From: Rubrivivax sp. | Lineage (GTDB): Bacteria; Pseudomonadota; Gammaproteobacteria; Burkholderiales; Burkholderiaceae_C | Direction: 5' to 3' | DNA: 64,000 bases | NCBI GenBank assembly: GCA_027489455.1 | Contig: JAIXZR010000237.1 | Coordinates: 1-64,000, forward strand | Shown here: piece after piece, positions 33,549 through 42,281 of the stretch | Numbering within the stretch: position 1 is the stretch's first letter | Layout: every line of letters starts with the position of its first letter | The notes under the pieces: generated by a model | What the model was told of the DNA's origin: nothing | What the model saw: the letters and a program-made list of their open reading frames with translations, nothing else | The model's database searches: none | Made by a program: the position numbers and the translations under genes

Positions 33549-33764
33549 TCAGCCGTACAGAACGCCTTCGATGTCCAGCACCGGCACCCGCTCATGCGGG
33601 TTCGGGCCGTCCAGCAGCACTAGCCCGCTGTCCAGGGCCATGCGGTGGATCGACACCCGCTTTCGCACTGGCGGGGAGAGCTGTGCGACGTTGTGTCGCG
33701 GCGGCAGCGCGTCCTGCTCCGGCTCGCGCACCGGGTACGCCTTGAAGACCTGACCCGGCTTCAC
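33549..33764 (-). CDS. Small hypothetical phage protein
   Basis: GTG start overlapping the upstream stop; VKPGQVFKAYPVREPEQDALPPRHNVAQ...VLDIEGVLYG. Confidence 0.5.
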   Translation of the reverse strand: MKPGQVFKAYPVREPEQDALPPRHNVAQLSPPVRKRVSIHRMALDSGLVLLDGPNPHERVPVLDIEGVLYG

Positions 33765-35275
33765 GGCCGGTCCTTCATCGCCGGCCCCCAGCCCGGGGCC
33801 CAGGGCGCCCACTTGCGGCCCTGCTGGCGACCCCACTCCCGCCAGTGGCGCTTTGCCGACTCGATGCTGACATCCCACCCGTACTGCTGCAGCTCGGGCG
33901 TCAGCGAATCCAGGTACCAGGCGGCCTGCTCATCGGGTAGCACCATCGGCGGGCCAGACTGCGCCGCGAACACCTGGCGCAGCATCGTCATCATCTCGTC
34001 GGACGGCCACCAGCCCGGCCAGCCCTCGAATTCATGCACGAAGGCCGGCCAGTGGCGGGCGACGGCGTAGCGCAGCACGCGCTCGACGTACTCGACGCAG
34101 CCCGGCGCGTACCGGATCGCCGATGTCTCGACGATCATCACCGGGCGGCGGTGCAGCTCCGACCACTCGCCCATGCGGTCCAGGCTGGCCTGCTGGATAG
34201 CGCGGTCGGTGTCTGACAGCGGCTGCATCGGGGGCAGCGGCTGCCCAGCCTGCAGCTCCGGCACGCCCTGGTGGGTGAAGTTGTGGGGGTGATACATCAT
34301 CGCGCCGTGGATCACCTGGGGCGCGTCCAGGGGCAGCAGATTGGCGAAGTTCGAAGGGTCGCCGCCCAGGCCCAGCTGGTACACCACGCGCCGCCACGCC
34401 GGCAGGCGGGCGATGCACTCGCTGGCCAGCGCACGCCACTGGGCGCCCAGCTCGGCATGCTGCTCGGCTGACCACGGGCTGGTGGTGTCGGGCGGCGTCG
34501 GCTCGTTGCACAGGTCGATCACGACCTCGGGCTGCAGCAGATGGGTCTGGTGGACCTCGGACACCAGCGCCGGGTAGGCCGCGGTACGGTCGACATGGCC
34601 GAATGGCATGTCGCGGTTGCTGACGCTGACCACGACCACGACAGTCAGCCCCAGCGCATGCGCTTCGGCCACGGCTTGCACCATGGTCGCGTACTGCGCC
34701 GGGTCGATGCGGTAATCGACGCCATCCCAGTCGGCGGTGTACCAGCAGCGCACGCTGCTGGCGCCAGTGGCCTGCAGGCGCTGCAGGTAGCCCGGCGGGC
34801 AGCCGGCACGCGCCAGGAACCCGCCGAAGCCGACGTGCTGGCAAAGCTCGTTGATATCCTTGTACGTGGGCAGCGGCGGCGGTGGGGCCGGCTGCGGCGC
34901 GGGGGCAGGCGCCGGCAGTGCGCCGCTGGCCAGGCGCTTAATCTGCGCGATGCGCCGCTGCAGCACGCGCGCTTCCTCATCCTCGGCCAGGCCGGGCGGG
35001 ATGCCGGCCAGCACGTGGACAGCCAGCTCCCAGTCGGCCGGCATCTGCGCCGCGGCGTAAGCGGCCAGCATGTCCTGGTGCCGCTGGGCGGCGGCCTGCT
35101 CTGCCTGATCGTGCAGCTCGCGGGCCTGCTGCATCGCGGCATCGTGGCGGCTGTCTGCCGCTTTGCTGGCGTCGGCCTGGATCTGCTGGGCTTGCTCCGG
35201 CCACTTCTCGGCGGCCTCGGTGGCGCGCTTCGACAGCTCCAGCGCGCGGGCTTCGTACGACTGCGGGTCACTCAT
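33761..35275 (-). CDS. Phage protein with coiled-coil N-terminus and GH5-like glycoside hydrolase domain
   Basis: VVIDLCNEP (GH5 acid/base NEP), MYHPHNFTHQG (GH5 H-x-P-x-x-F-T-H-Q-G motif), VMIVETSA (nucleophile strand); Pro-rich linker between domains. Confidence 0.75.
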   Translation of the reverse strand: MSDPQSYEARALELSKRATEAAEKWPEQAQQIQADASKAADSRHDAAMQQARELHDQAEQAAAQRHQDMLAAYAAAQMPADWELAVHVLAGIPPGLAEDEEARVLQRRIAQIKRLASGALPAPAPAPQPAPPPPLPTYKDINELCQHVGFGGFLARAGCPPGYLQRLQATGASSVRCWYTADWDGVDYRIDPAQYATMVQAVAEAHALGLTVVVVVSVSNRDMPFGHVDRTAAYPALVSEVHQTHLLQPEVVIDLCNEPTPPDTTSPWSAEQHAELGAQWRALASECIARLPAWRRVVYQLGLGGDPSNFANLLPLDAPQVIHGAMMYHPHNFTHQGVPELQAGQPLPPMQPLSDTDRAIQQASLDRMGEWSELHRRPVMIVETSAIRYAPGCVEYVERVLRYAVARHWPAFVHEFEGWPGWWPSDEMMTMLRQVFAAQSGPPMVLPDEQAAWYLDSLTPELQQYGWDVSIESAKRHWREWGRQQGRKWAPWAPGWGPAMKDRP

Positions 35276-35804
35276 CGCGCGGTCCTTGTGTCAGTGATTC
35301 GTAGGCGCGCTGGCAGGCTTCGCCGGCGGCACCGCGTTCATCAGCAAGCTCTGCCATTGCTCGGCCGCGCTGTTCCACGTCTGCAAGCAGCTGGGCGAGC
35401 ACAAGGGCGCGGGCGTCGGCTGGCGCGCAGACTGCGGCAGTGGCGGGATCGTCGGCGCCTGTACGCTGGCCGGTGGCAAAGCTCTCGGCGGCGCGGCGCA
35501 GGCTGTCAGCAGTGGCAGCAGCGCGGCGAGCGTCAGCAAGGCGTTGGGTCGCTTGAAGTTGGGCGGCATCTGCAATCTCCTGCACCCGGGCGGTGCGTCG
35601 TTGTTCCTCGGCTCGGGCCTGGCGCTCTGCGTCCAGGGCTGCATTCGTCATGGCCTGGATCTCGGCCGCATGCACCGCCAGCACGGCGGCCAGCTGCCGG
35701 GCCGCGGCCAGCCCTTTGGCGTGCCAGCCGGCGGCCGCGCCGGTGCCAAAGATGCTGGCGGCAAGCGCTGCATAGGCAGCCCAGCGCCACCAGGCTGGGA
35801 TCAT
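35268..35804 (-). CDS. i-spanin (Rz-like)
   Basis: Single N-terminal TM followed by Ala-rich coiled coil; position after holin; start overlaps holin stop. Confidence 0.75.
   Translation of the reverse strand: MIPAWWRWAAYAALAASIFGTGAAAGWHAKGLAAARQLAAVLAVHAAEIQAMTNAALDAERQARAEEQRRTARVQEIADAAQLQATQRLADARRAAATADSLRRAAESFATGQRTGADDPATAAVCAPADARALVLAQLLADVEQRGRAMAELADERGAAGEACQRAYESLTQGPRDE
35291..35569 (-). CDS. o-spanin (Rz1-like lipoprotein) embedded in Rz
   Basis: MPPNFKRPNALLTLAALLPLLTAC lipobox, Pro-rich mature part, fully inside Rz in another frame. Confidence 0.75.
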   Translation of the reverse strand: MPPNFKRPNALLTLAALLPLLTACAAPPRALPPASVQAPTIPPLPQSARQPTPAPLCSPSCLQTWNSAAEQWQSLLMNAVPPAKPASAPTNH

Positions 35805-36031
35805 TGCTGGCCGTCCTGGGGCGGGGCCAGCTCGGGCTGCGCGATCAGGCGCCCGATGAAGCCCAGCACCAGGATCGTGCAGGTCAGCCCGATCAGCACC
35901 GGCATCGGTATCAGGTCTTGCATCTGCTGCGGCAGCGCGCCGTAACTGCCCAGCAGGGCCACCGATGCAGCCTGCGCCCACTGGCTGTAGCTGCGCAGCG
36001 CCACCTGGCGCGCGTTGGGGATGAGCTTCAT
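35801..36031 (-). CDS. Phage holin-like protein
   Basis: MKLIPNARQVALRSYSQWAQAASVALLGSYGALPQQMQDLIPMPVLIGLTCTILVLGFIGRL; two TM segments; ATGA overlaps both sides. Confidence 0.7.
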   Translation of the reverse strand: MKLIPNARQVALRSYSQWAQAASVALLGSYGALPQQMQDLIPMPVLIGLTCTILVLGFIGRLIAQPELAPPQDGQQ

Positions 36032-36327
36032 TTGCCTCTCCGTTTCTCGCTTTCGCGTTCGTACTGCTCCACTGCGCGGATGCGCACTTCGTGGTCGCGC
36101 CATTCCTCGCGCGTCACATAGCTGGCCTGCAGCGCGGCCAGCTGGGTCTGCAGGGCGCCCATCTGCTGGCTCATGCTGACGCGCCACTCTTTCTGGGCTG
36201 CGGCTTCCTCGCGCGCGCCCACCACAAAGCTGGCCATGAAGAGCGCCGCGGCCGTGATCAGCGCCAGCGCCAGGGATTGGAAGTGCCGTTCCATGCTGCT
36301 CACACCAGTGTCTGAAGGGGCGGCCAT
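36028..36327 (-). CDS. Small membrane-anchored coiled-coil phage protein in lysis cassette
   Basis: One TM segment plus charged coiled coil; overlaps the holin start. Confidence 0.6.
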   Translation of the reverse strand: MAAPSDTGVSSMERHFQSLALALITAAALFMASFVVGAREEAAAQKEWRVSMSQQMGALQTQLAALQASYVTREEWRDHEVRIRAVEQYERESEKRRGK

Positions 36328-36329
36328 GC

Positions 36330-39300
36330 CTATGCTCCGTTGCCTGCAAAAAGCTCGATCACGCCGTCACCCACCACGGGCGCGCCGCTGCTGCTGGTGC
36401 TGATCTCGTAGTCGAAGACGCCGAACTTCGGCGAGCCGCCGGAGGGCACGTCATAGGTCCAGGCCTGCCCCGCCGACAGCGGCAGCCAGGTGTTGACCGT
36501 GCCGCTGCTCAGCGTGTCTGCGCCGCTGCGCGGGACCAGCCTGATCCAGTGCGTAGCACCGATACCGGCCGTGGTCGGTGCGTACCAATTGCCGACCGTG
36601 GGGTACAGGGCCGAAGAGTCGCCGCCCTTGACGGTGCCGTCTGGTGCGAACTCCACCCCCAGGCCGTTGGGCGGCAAGTAGTCGATGAAGAAGCTGTAGA
36701 AGCCACCTGTCAGCGCGCCCGAAACGGTGGTGGCGCTGCGCGCGCGGGTGACGGTGAACCGGCCGCGCAGCTCAGCGAACCCGGCCCGGTTCGCGCGGAT
36801 CGTCACGCTGCCGGCGTCGCTGGTGAGCGATGTCACCCGCACCGTCGTGCCCAGCAGGCTGCTGACGATGCCGGCGTCGTCCTCGGTGGTGATAACCCAG
36901 TTCGCGGTGTCGTCTGTGGTGCCGCCCTTGATCACCCGCACGCCGGTGGTGGCCGCGGTGTAGCTGGTGACGAAGCCGGTGGCGTCCGCAGGCACGGTGA
37001 CGTTGGCGTTCTCGATTTCCAGCACGTAAGCATCGTTGCCCGGGTCCCCTGGCGCGCCCGCGCGCGCCTTGCTGATGCTGTAGGTCTTGGGGATCGTTAC
37101 TCCGCCATACGTGGCGCTGAAGACTGCGCTGCCGGTGTCCGCGGTGAAGCTGTTGACGGTGTACACACCAGTGCTTGCGATGCTCACATCCACGCCGGCT
37201 TCGCTGTCGACGGCATACGTCACCAGCGGCGTACCGGTCACAGGCGTCAGCCCGTCGAACACCAGGAAGGTGCCACCGGTGCCCGCCAGGCTCTCGACCA
37301 CACCTGCGGCATCTGCCGCCACCGTCACGGACTCATTGGTTAGCAAGCCCACGATGCTGCCCTGGCCATCCCGCAGGCGAACCACCGTGATCGTGTCGCT
37401 GAAGCCACCCAGGCTCACGGTCACAACACACCGCTGCGCAGCGCCGAAGTTAGCCACCGTCAGGGTGCGCGTCAGGCCGCTGCCGCCCAAGGTGGCCGCG
37501 CCCAGGCTGGCGCCGCTGCCGTCGAACAGCGTGGCCGTGAACACAGCGGTACCCGTGAGCGTGGCTGACACCGCGGTGAACGTGATCGTCTGCGCCGTGG
37601 GCACGGGCACGCCGGTGGCGCTGAAGCTAAAAGTCTGCGAGCTGGCCGTCAGGTACAGCACCGCACCACCCTCGCCATCGACGACATGCCGGTTGGGCGT
37701 AGACCAGGAATCGGTCAGCGGGATGTCGATCACCACGTCCGGCGTGGTGGTCTGCGCCAGGTAGCGGCTCACCCAGGTGGGCACGGTGCTGCCTTCGGGC
37801 TGGTCGCGCGACCACAAGATCTCATCACCCAGCTCACTCAGCGGGAAAGGCCCTGTCGGCGGCGTGTAGGCGCCCGTCGATCTCGGGAATCGAGTGAACC
37901 GGATGGCCTGCAGGTCGACGCCTGTCAATGCCGCCAGATCGGTGCGGCCGGTGACGGCAAAGGGATTGAACTGCTGCGCCGCGGGTGACCCCGATCCGAA
38001 TTCAGGCGTGCCAACCAGTGCGCCGTCGATCATCAGGTATCGCAGGTTGGCAGCGGTGGCCACCACGCGCACCTGGTACCACTGCCCCACCGTCATCGTC
38101 AGCGCGCCGTTGCACCAGCCGGCCACCGACAGATCGCCGCTCAGGTTGATGGCGAAGTACGTGGTGGCGCCAGCACCGGCGTGCATGAAGTACATGCCCT
38201 CCGCTGGCAGGGCACGCAACCGCAGGCGGAATTCCAGCGTCCAGGGGCCCTCTGCGCGGAAGACATCGCTGGCGGCGTACCGAAGCTCCGGGCGACCGCC
38301 AGCAGCACGCATGGCCTTGCCGTCATAGGCGCCGTCGGCTTCAACGATGCTGATGTTGTCGACCAGCGTCGGCACCAGCCCGGCCGTGGACCGGTCCGCA
38401 AAGCCCGGGTCGTCGCCGGGCAGCAGCAGCACCACATCCGGCCAATGCGGATCACCGGGCAGCACCGTCGCCGGCGGCACGAAGACATCGCCCGTGAACG
38501 TGTACTGGCCCCCGCCCGGGGTCGGCGGCGCCTCGGGGCGCTGCGCATAGATCTCGATCATGTAACTGCTGATCCCGCCAGCCCCCCCGGCCGGCGGCAG
38601 CGCCACTTCGTGCAGCACCTGCTGCGCCCAGTTGCCGCGCACGCCCAGGGGCGGCCCCGACTGGAAGCGCGCTCGGAAGACGTAGAACGACCCGGCCAGC
38701 AGGCCCGCAATGGTGGTCTCAGTCTGCGCGCCGTCCTCTTCCCAGATCTGCCATTGCAGCGGGCCATCCTGGATCAGGGCGAACTGGATCACCACCTTGC
38801 CACCCACCCGCACGTTGGGCGATGTGGCCGGCAGCCAGACCACGCGCGTGCGCGTCAGGATGCTGCCGTCCGTCAGCGCTTCGGTGCCGCTGGTGACGGC
38901 CAGGCCTTCCAGCTCTTCCACCTGCCAGGGGCTGGGCAGTGTGGTGTTGGGCGCCGGGTCGCGCCCGGTCAGGTCGCCGTCTGCGGCATAGATGGCCGGC
39001 GTGATTTCCAGTAGCTGCAGCTGCGGCCCCTCGTTGGGGCTCCACCGCCAGCCCACCACTTCCATCGTCTTGTCTTCGATGCCATAGCGCGGCAGCGTCA
39101 GCGTGCCCACGTCGAAGAGCTCGACCGGGTAGGCGTACAGGTTGCACTGCGCCGTCGCGCGCAGCGGCGCCTGGCCGCGCTTGATGGTCACCCGGCCCAG
39201 GTGCTGCGCGTGCACGATGTGGTTGACGCCCTGGTATTCCACCTCCAGCGGATACACCTGACCTTCGCGCTCGATCAGCACCGGGTCTTCCACCGCGGGG

Positions 39301-40694
39301 AAGGGCAGCACCTGGAAGCGCTGCGCCGGGTCCACGCACCGGCCCGATACCCGGTTCACCTTGGCTTCGCGCGATTGGCCGTTGCTGAACTGGATCGTCG
39401 GCCCAGGCTCCATCGCGCCATCGGGCTGCATGCGCCGCGCCAGCCAATCCTGCGTCATGTTGAACACCGGCGCCGGCATGTGCCCGGCCATCATGCGCCA
39501 CACACCGCCGGCCCAGCCGTGCCGGCCAGCCATGGATTCGATGATCTCGTTCATCGATTCGCGCGGGTCCGCGGCCGTGCTGATGACGATGCCGCAGCGG
39601 TAGCGCGGCAGCGTCACCGGCTCAGCGCCCGTCACCGGAAAGTCCACGCTCTGATCGCAGACGTTGGCAGCCTGCACCACGTCCGCGCGGCGGATGTCCT
39701 GGGCGGGCACGTCCCAGCCGTTGGGGTGGCGCGCGTAGTCATAGGCCACCAGCGCCGGGTTTTCGGAATACTCCCAGGTGGCCGGGCTGTCGATGCGATG
39801 CGCACCGCTGCCGCCGGCCGTGCTGTCCTTGCGCGGGTCGTAGATGCGCGCGCCGCGCATCACGGCGGTGATCAGCGGCCTGCCCTGGGGGTAGATGTCC
39901 GGGTCGTAGCTGATTTCCACCACCGACAGCGCTATGCCCGCAAAGCGCTCTGCCGCCGTGATCTTGCCCGGGTAATCCGCCGCCAGCAGCTCGCCAATGT
40001 TCTGCGCCGCGGTGCCGGTGAAGCCGCGCACGCGCGCGCTGCGGTCGCTGCGGCCCCATTGGTAGTTCACCTGGCCGCGGGCGCCGGGCGTGCCGCCGCT
40101 CACGGTGACTTCGGTGCCCACGACGCTGACGATGGTGAGCGACCCGCTGAACGCGCCGGTGTCGCTGTCCCGGTACTGGATGGCCGACACGGTATCGGCG
40201 ATGGGCTCGTGGTCCAGGTACACCACCGCTGTGCCGGTTTCCGAGGCGGTGAACTGCTTGACGTCTGTTTCCAGCGTGAGTTTGTTGTACGGCGCCGTCA
40301 GCACATAGCCCTCGCTGTCCAGCGACAGCGGCGTGTCGAAGAAGTAGAACTGTTCGAACGCATCGATCTGATGGCCTGCGTGCGCCACGATCATCACCAG
40401 CTTCTCGCTGTTCTCGCCCGCGGTGAAGCTGCGCAACACGCCCTCGACCTGCCGCACGCGCCCATAGACCAGGCTGCGCGCCATGTTGGGGTCGCGCTCC
40501 ACCATCTCCAGCCGGTCTTGCAGGCTGGCGTTGTAGAGCGCCAGGGCGCGGCGCTTGGCGCGGCGGCTTTGCTCGATGCCATCGATGGTGAGGATGGCGT
40601 TGCCGATGGCGATGAAAGCCGTGCCCGTGCCCGGGGCGATGAAGTTCAGCCCGATGCCGATGATGTTCAGCGCAATGCCGATGACGCGCGCCAT
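36330..40694 (-). CDS. Tail tip / host specificity protein (gpJ-like) with LamG/ConA-like domain
   Basis: 1454 aa directly after an NlpC/P60-like tail gene; N-terminal hydrophobic GIALNIIGIGLNFIAPGTGTAF; lectin-like region RAEGPWTLEFRLRLRALPAEGMYFMHAG...WYQVRVVATAANLRYLMIDGALVG. Confidence 0.8.
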   Translation of the reverse strand: MARVIGIALNIIGIGLNFIAPGTGTAFIAIGNAILTIDGIEQSRRAKRRALALYNASLQDRLEMVERDPNMARSLVYGRVRQVEGVLRSFTAGENSEKLVMIVAHAGHQIDAFEQFYFFDTPLSLDSEGYVLTAPYNKLTLETDVKQFTASETGTAVVYLDHEPIADTVSAIQYRDSDTGAFSGSLTIVSVVGTEVTVSGGTPGARGQVNYQWGRSDRSARVRGFTGTAAQNIGELLAADYPGKITAAERFAGIALSVVEISYDPDIYPQGRPLITAVMRGARIYDPRKDSTAGGSGAHRIDSPATWEYSENPALVAYDYARHPNGWDVPAQDIRRADVVQAANVCDQSVDFPVTGAEPVTLPRYRCGIVISTAADPRESMNEIIESMAGRHGWAGGVWRMMAGHMPAPVFNMTQDWLARRMQPDGAMEPGPTIQFSNGQSREAKVNRVSGRCVDPAQRFQVLPFPAVEDPVLIEREGQVYPLEVEYQGVNHIVHAQHLGRVTIKRGQAPLRATAQCNLYAYPVELFDVGTLTLPRYGIEDKTMEVVGWRWSPNEGPQLQLLEITPAIYAADGDLTGRDPAPNTTLPSPWQVEELEGLAVTSGTEALTDGSILTRTRVVWLPATSPNVRVGGKVVIQFALIQDGPLQWQIWEEDGAQTETTIAGLLAGSFYVFRARFQSGPPLGVRGNWAQQVLHEVALPPAGGAGGISSYMIEIYAQRPEAPPTPGGGQYTFTGDVFVPPATVLPGDPHWPDVVLLLPGDDPGFADRSTAGLVPTLVDNISIVEADGAYDGKAMRAAGGRPELRYAASDVFRAEGPWTLEFRLRLRALPAEGMYFMHAGAGATTYFAINLSGDLSVAGWCNGALTMTVGQWYQVRVVATAANLRYLMIDGALVGTPEFGSGSPAAQQFNPFAVTGRTDLAALTGVDLQAIRFTRFPRSTGAYTPPTGPFPLSELGDEILWSRDQPEGSTVPTWVSRYLAQTTTPDVVIDIPLTDSWSTPNRHVVDGEGGAVLYLTASSQTFSFSATGVPVPTAQTITFTAVSATLTGTAVFTATLFDGSGASLGAATLGGSGLTRTLTVANFGAAQRCVVTVSLGGFSDTITVVRLRDGQGSIVGLLTNESVTVAADAAGVVESLAGTGGTFLVFDGLTPVTGTPLVTYAVDSEAGVDVSIASTGVYTVNSFTADTGSAVFSATYGGVTIPKTYSISKARAGAPGDPGNDAYVLEIENANVTVPADATGFVTSYTAATTGVRVIKGGTTDDTANWVITTEDDAGIVSSLLGTTVRVTSLTSDAGSVTIRANRAGFAELRGRFTVTRARSATTVSGALTGGFYSFFIDYLPPNGLGVEFAPDGTVKGGDSSALYPTVGNWYAPTTAGIGATHWIRLVPRSGADTLSSGTVNTWLPLSAGQAWTYDVPSGGSPKFGVFDYEISTSSSGAPVVGDGVIELFAGNGA

Positions 40695-41107
40695 TACTGC
40701 GGCCTCCACACGCCCAGCGCGGCAGACAGGGGCAGCTGCACCAGGCCCTGCGCGCCTTGCGCCACCAGCTGGCCGCGCCACACCACCGCCAGCGCGCCCA
40801 CGGCGGCCATCTCTTCGGCGCAGTGCGCGGGGTGAACCTGCGCGACGTCGCCATCCTGGGCCTCATCCGGCATCACCGCGCGGCCGATGCGCGCAGCGCA
40901 CACCGCCGGCCAGCCGCCTTCCAGGCGCAGCCGGCGCGCGGCAGCCAGCGCGGTGCTGTACGTGCCGCGCACGTCTGGCACCGGGTCCCGCCCGGTGGAC
41001 ACCAGCACGGCGTCAAAGGCCCACATCGCGCAGTCGGACACACCCCACGCAAAGGGCTGGGCCTGGCGCTGCAGCAGCAGCTGTTCGAAGCGGCCGGGGT
41101 ATTTCAT
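40694..41107 (-). CDS. NlpC/P60-like (DUF6950-type) tail assembly protein
   Basis: PFAWGVSDCAMWAFDAV catalytic-Cys context. Confidence 0.7.
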   Translation of the reverse strand: MKYPGRFEQLLLQRQAQPFAWGVSDCAMWAFDAVLVSTGRDPVPDVRGTYSTALAAARRLRLEGGWPAVCAARIGRAVMPDEAQDGDVAQVHPAHCAEEMAAVGALAVVWRGQLVAQGAQGLVQLPLSAALGVWRPQ

Positions 41108-41679
41108 CGCCGGAAGAAGCTAGCAGCCGGCCACACCAGCGGGGCGGCGTCGGTCAGGGGGTCGATGTTCAGGCTGGTATCGCCAGGGTGCAGCCGCTGC
41201 TGTTCATCGTCGGTGTACCGGCTGGGCTTTGCCCGCAGGGCCGTGACGCCGCGGTGTTCGGCAGTCACCTGCAGCACGGCTTCCGGGCCATCCTGCAGGC
41301 TGGGAACGTTCAGCGTGCCAGACCAGGCGGGGATGGCGTCAGCACAGGCGCCGGTGGCCGGGTCGATCAGCGCGTCGTACACCCGCACCGGCGCGCCTTC
41401 GGTGCCGCTTTCCAGCGCCACGGCCACCTGGGCCGGCGTCAGCGCCGGCAGCGTGAACTTCAGGGGCGCGATGTCATCCGGGCTGTCAGTGACGGCTTCA
41501 ATCTGACCGAGGCCGGCCGGCAGCCATTCCTGGCCATCCCACGGCACTACATGGCCTGCCGTGGTCAGGTACACGGTGGCGGCCTCGAACTGCACCTTGA
41601 CCAGCTGCACCAGCGGGATCTGCTCGCCCGCCTGGATGCGCGCCAGCAGGGCCTGCGCCGCGGCGTTCATCGGCCTCAT
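41104..41679 (-). CDS. Minor tail protein (DUF2163-like)
   Basis: Position upstream of the NlpC-like gene; DAAPLVWPAASFFRR C-terminus; ATGA overlaps. Confidence 0.55.
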   Translation of the reverse strand: MRPMNAAAQALLARIQAGEQIPLVQLVKVQFEAATVYLTTAGHVVPWDGQEWLPAGLGQIEAVTDSPDDIAPLKFTLPALTPAQVAVALESGTEGAPVRVYDALIDPATGACADAIPAWSGTLNVPSLQDGPEAVLQVTAEHRGVTALRAKPSRYTDDEQQRLHPGDTSLNIDPLTDAAPLVWPAASFFRR

Positions 41680-42281
41680 GCGTAGACCTCGCCAAAGTCC
41701 ACATCCAGCGCGCGCTGGCGGTTGGGCTGCGTGTACGTGAAATCGATCTGCGGCGTCAGCAGCTGGAAGGTGCCCACCGGCCGGTTCCACACCAGCGCCG
41801 TGCCGCTGCTGATGGCGCGGCGCACAGGCAGCACCAGCGGCATCACCAGCACGCCCGTGGGCCCGGCCACGGCGCCAGGGTAGGCGCACTGCAGCAGCTG
41901 GCCCGCGGCGCCCAGCACGTCGCCGGGCAGCACGGTAAACCCAGCGGTGGTGTTGATGGTGATGCTGCGCGCGCCGGCGGCGGTGGCCGCGGCCGTGGGC
42001 GTGCCGCGGATGCTGCCGCGCGGCTGCGGGCGCTGCATGTGCCACAGCCGAACCCAATCACCGCCGCTGGCCAGCGCCATCATGAAGGCCTCGCGCTCGC
42101 CCGCGTCGGGCTCATAGACGGCGGGCAGCGTCATCTGAATGACGTACCGGTCGGCCAGATGGCTGATTGTCTGCACCTGCGCCGTGTAGGCCGCGACGAA
42201 TGCGCTCTTGGGCGTGCGCACGCCCAGAACGAACTGTTCTGGCTGGAAGGCCAGGCCCGCAGGCCAATCGAGCGTTGCCAT
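41676..42281 (-). CDS. Minor tail protein
   Basis: Position after tape measure; PxxxxFTYTQPNRQRALDVDFGEVYA; coupled start/stop. Confidence 0.6.
   Translation of the reverse strand: MATLDWPAGLAFQPEQFVLGVRTPKSAFVAAYTAQVQTISHLADRYVIQMTLPAVYEPDAGEREAFMMALASGGDWVRLWHMQRPQPRGSIRGTPTAAATAAGARSITINTTAGFTVLPGDVLGAAGQLLQCAYPGAVAGPTGVLVMPLVLPVRRAISSGTALVWNRPVGTFQLLTPQIDFTYTQPNRQRALDVDFGEVYA

Noticed and set aside
39201-40835. 544-aa plus-strand ORF
   Set aside because: Antisense to the J-like gene; His/Arg-rich shadow translation
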